DNA of 33,377 bases from Cyanobacteria bacterium GSL.Bin1 (GTDB lineage: Bacteria; Cyanobacteriota; Cyanobacteriia; Cyanobacteriales; Rubidibacteraceae). The stretch spans positions 1 through 33,377 of the forward strand of contig JAAANX010000066.1 in the NCBI GenBank assembly GCA_009909085.1, written 5' to 3'. Both the position numbers and the translations under genes were made by a program. This document shows positions 33,257-33,377 of this stretch, piece by piece. The notes under the pieces were generated by a model. It had not been told where the DNA came from and ran no database searches. It saw only the letters and a program-made list of their open reading frames with translations. Position 1 is the first letter of the stretch. Each line of letters opens with the position of its first letter.

Positions 33257-33377
33257 GTGACATCTTCCCATCGTTCATCCTACGGATAGAACGCGGGCTT
33301 CTCCATCTCGTTTCCGAGACTTCGCGTTTTTAAGTGAGGCGAGGCCCAACCCCACTTTCTTAATTAAAATTCCTGAG
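33257..33377 (-). mobile_element. Right end of an IS200/IS605-type element, continuing off the window
   Basis: Reading the minus strand, GATGGAGAAGCCCGCG and, at the terminus, GATGGGAAGATGTCAC match the right end of the remnant at 1901-2324. A hairpin-like CGAAGTCTCGGAAACGAG precedes it and could belong to the element's guide-RNA region. The element stands 48 bases beyond the attC site; its gene, if any, lies to the right of this window. Confidence 0.65.

Noticed and set aside
1-33377. CRISPR array, tRNA or rRNA genes
   Set aside because: I looked for regularly spaced short repeats and cloverleaf-like sequences in the gaps and saw none; the tandem repeats present lie in coding DNA or are the heptamer at 23551.

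Overview
The window is cyanobacterial. The octamer GCGATCGC (HIP1) recurs near 3990, 4808, 12245, 14810, 22793, 23106, 23840, 24868, 26567, 27668, 29500, 31650 and 32273. It also carries a CrtR-type beta-carotene hydroxylase, a LabA-like NYN protein, DUF29 and DUF2752 proteins, an orthocaspase, and large calcium-type repeat proteins. Genus cannot be fixed from the sequence; a unicellular or colonial, possibly halotolerant, lineage is only a guess.

Layout. (1) 1-2324: an edge-truncated orthocaspase, a small membrane-anchored protein, and a decayed IS200/IS605 element whose right end supplies the stop codon of surE. (2) 2321-16103, minus strand: surE, a PPC-domain protein, two glycosyltransferases, a GT2-GT4 fusion, two sulfotransferases and a Wzm/Wzt-type ABC exporter. 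Together these look like synthesis, sulfation and export of a surface polysaccharide. HIP1 seems absent over about 4830-12240, which suggests a different history for that part. (3) 11378-14320: a graveyard inside the island, holding an IS982-like remnant, a MITE, a dockerin-like repeat-protein fragment, an IS701-type element with readable terminal inverted repeats, and an orphan DUF5648 fragment. The IS ends and the MITE ends are the same sequence. (4) 16488-20102: a 1204-residue surface repeat protein whose stop codon lies in a second MITE copy. (5) 20469-31028: housekeeping and accessory genes (DegT aminotransferase, TldD, DUF29, crtR, a hydrolase/acyltransferase pair, metG, a NYN protein, an LptC-like protein and small membrane proteins). 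(6) 31175-33377: a broken LpxB-related gene followed by an integron relic.

The most notable find is the integron relic. On the minus strand, 32450-32667 encodes the N-terminus of an IntI-type integrase fused, one frame off, to the IntI-characteristic DPRSG..RRHH segment. Divergent from it lies a 5'-truncated sulfotransferase gene whose TAA stop sits in a near-canonical attC site (33138-33208), with a 14-bp stem, two extrahelical bases and a GTTAGGC core. A second IS200/IS605 right end follows directly. The second main find is an IS701-type element with its MITEs, where the transposase is itself interrupted by two small palindromic insertions.

All functional calls are from reading motifs by eye; no database search was run.
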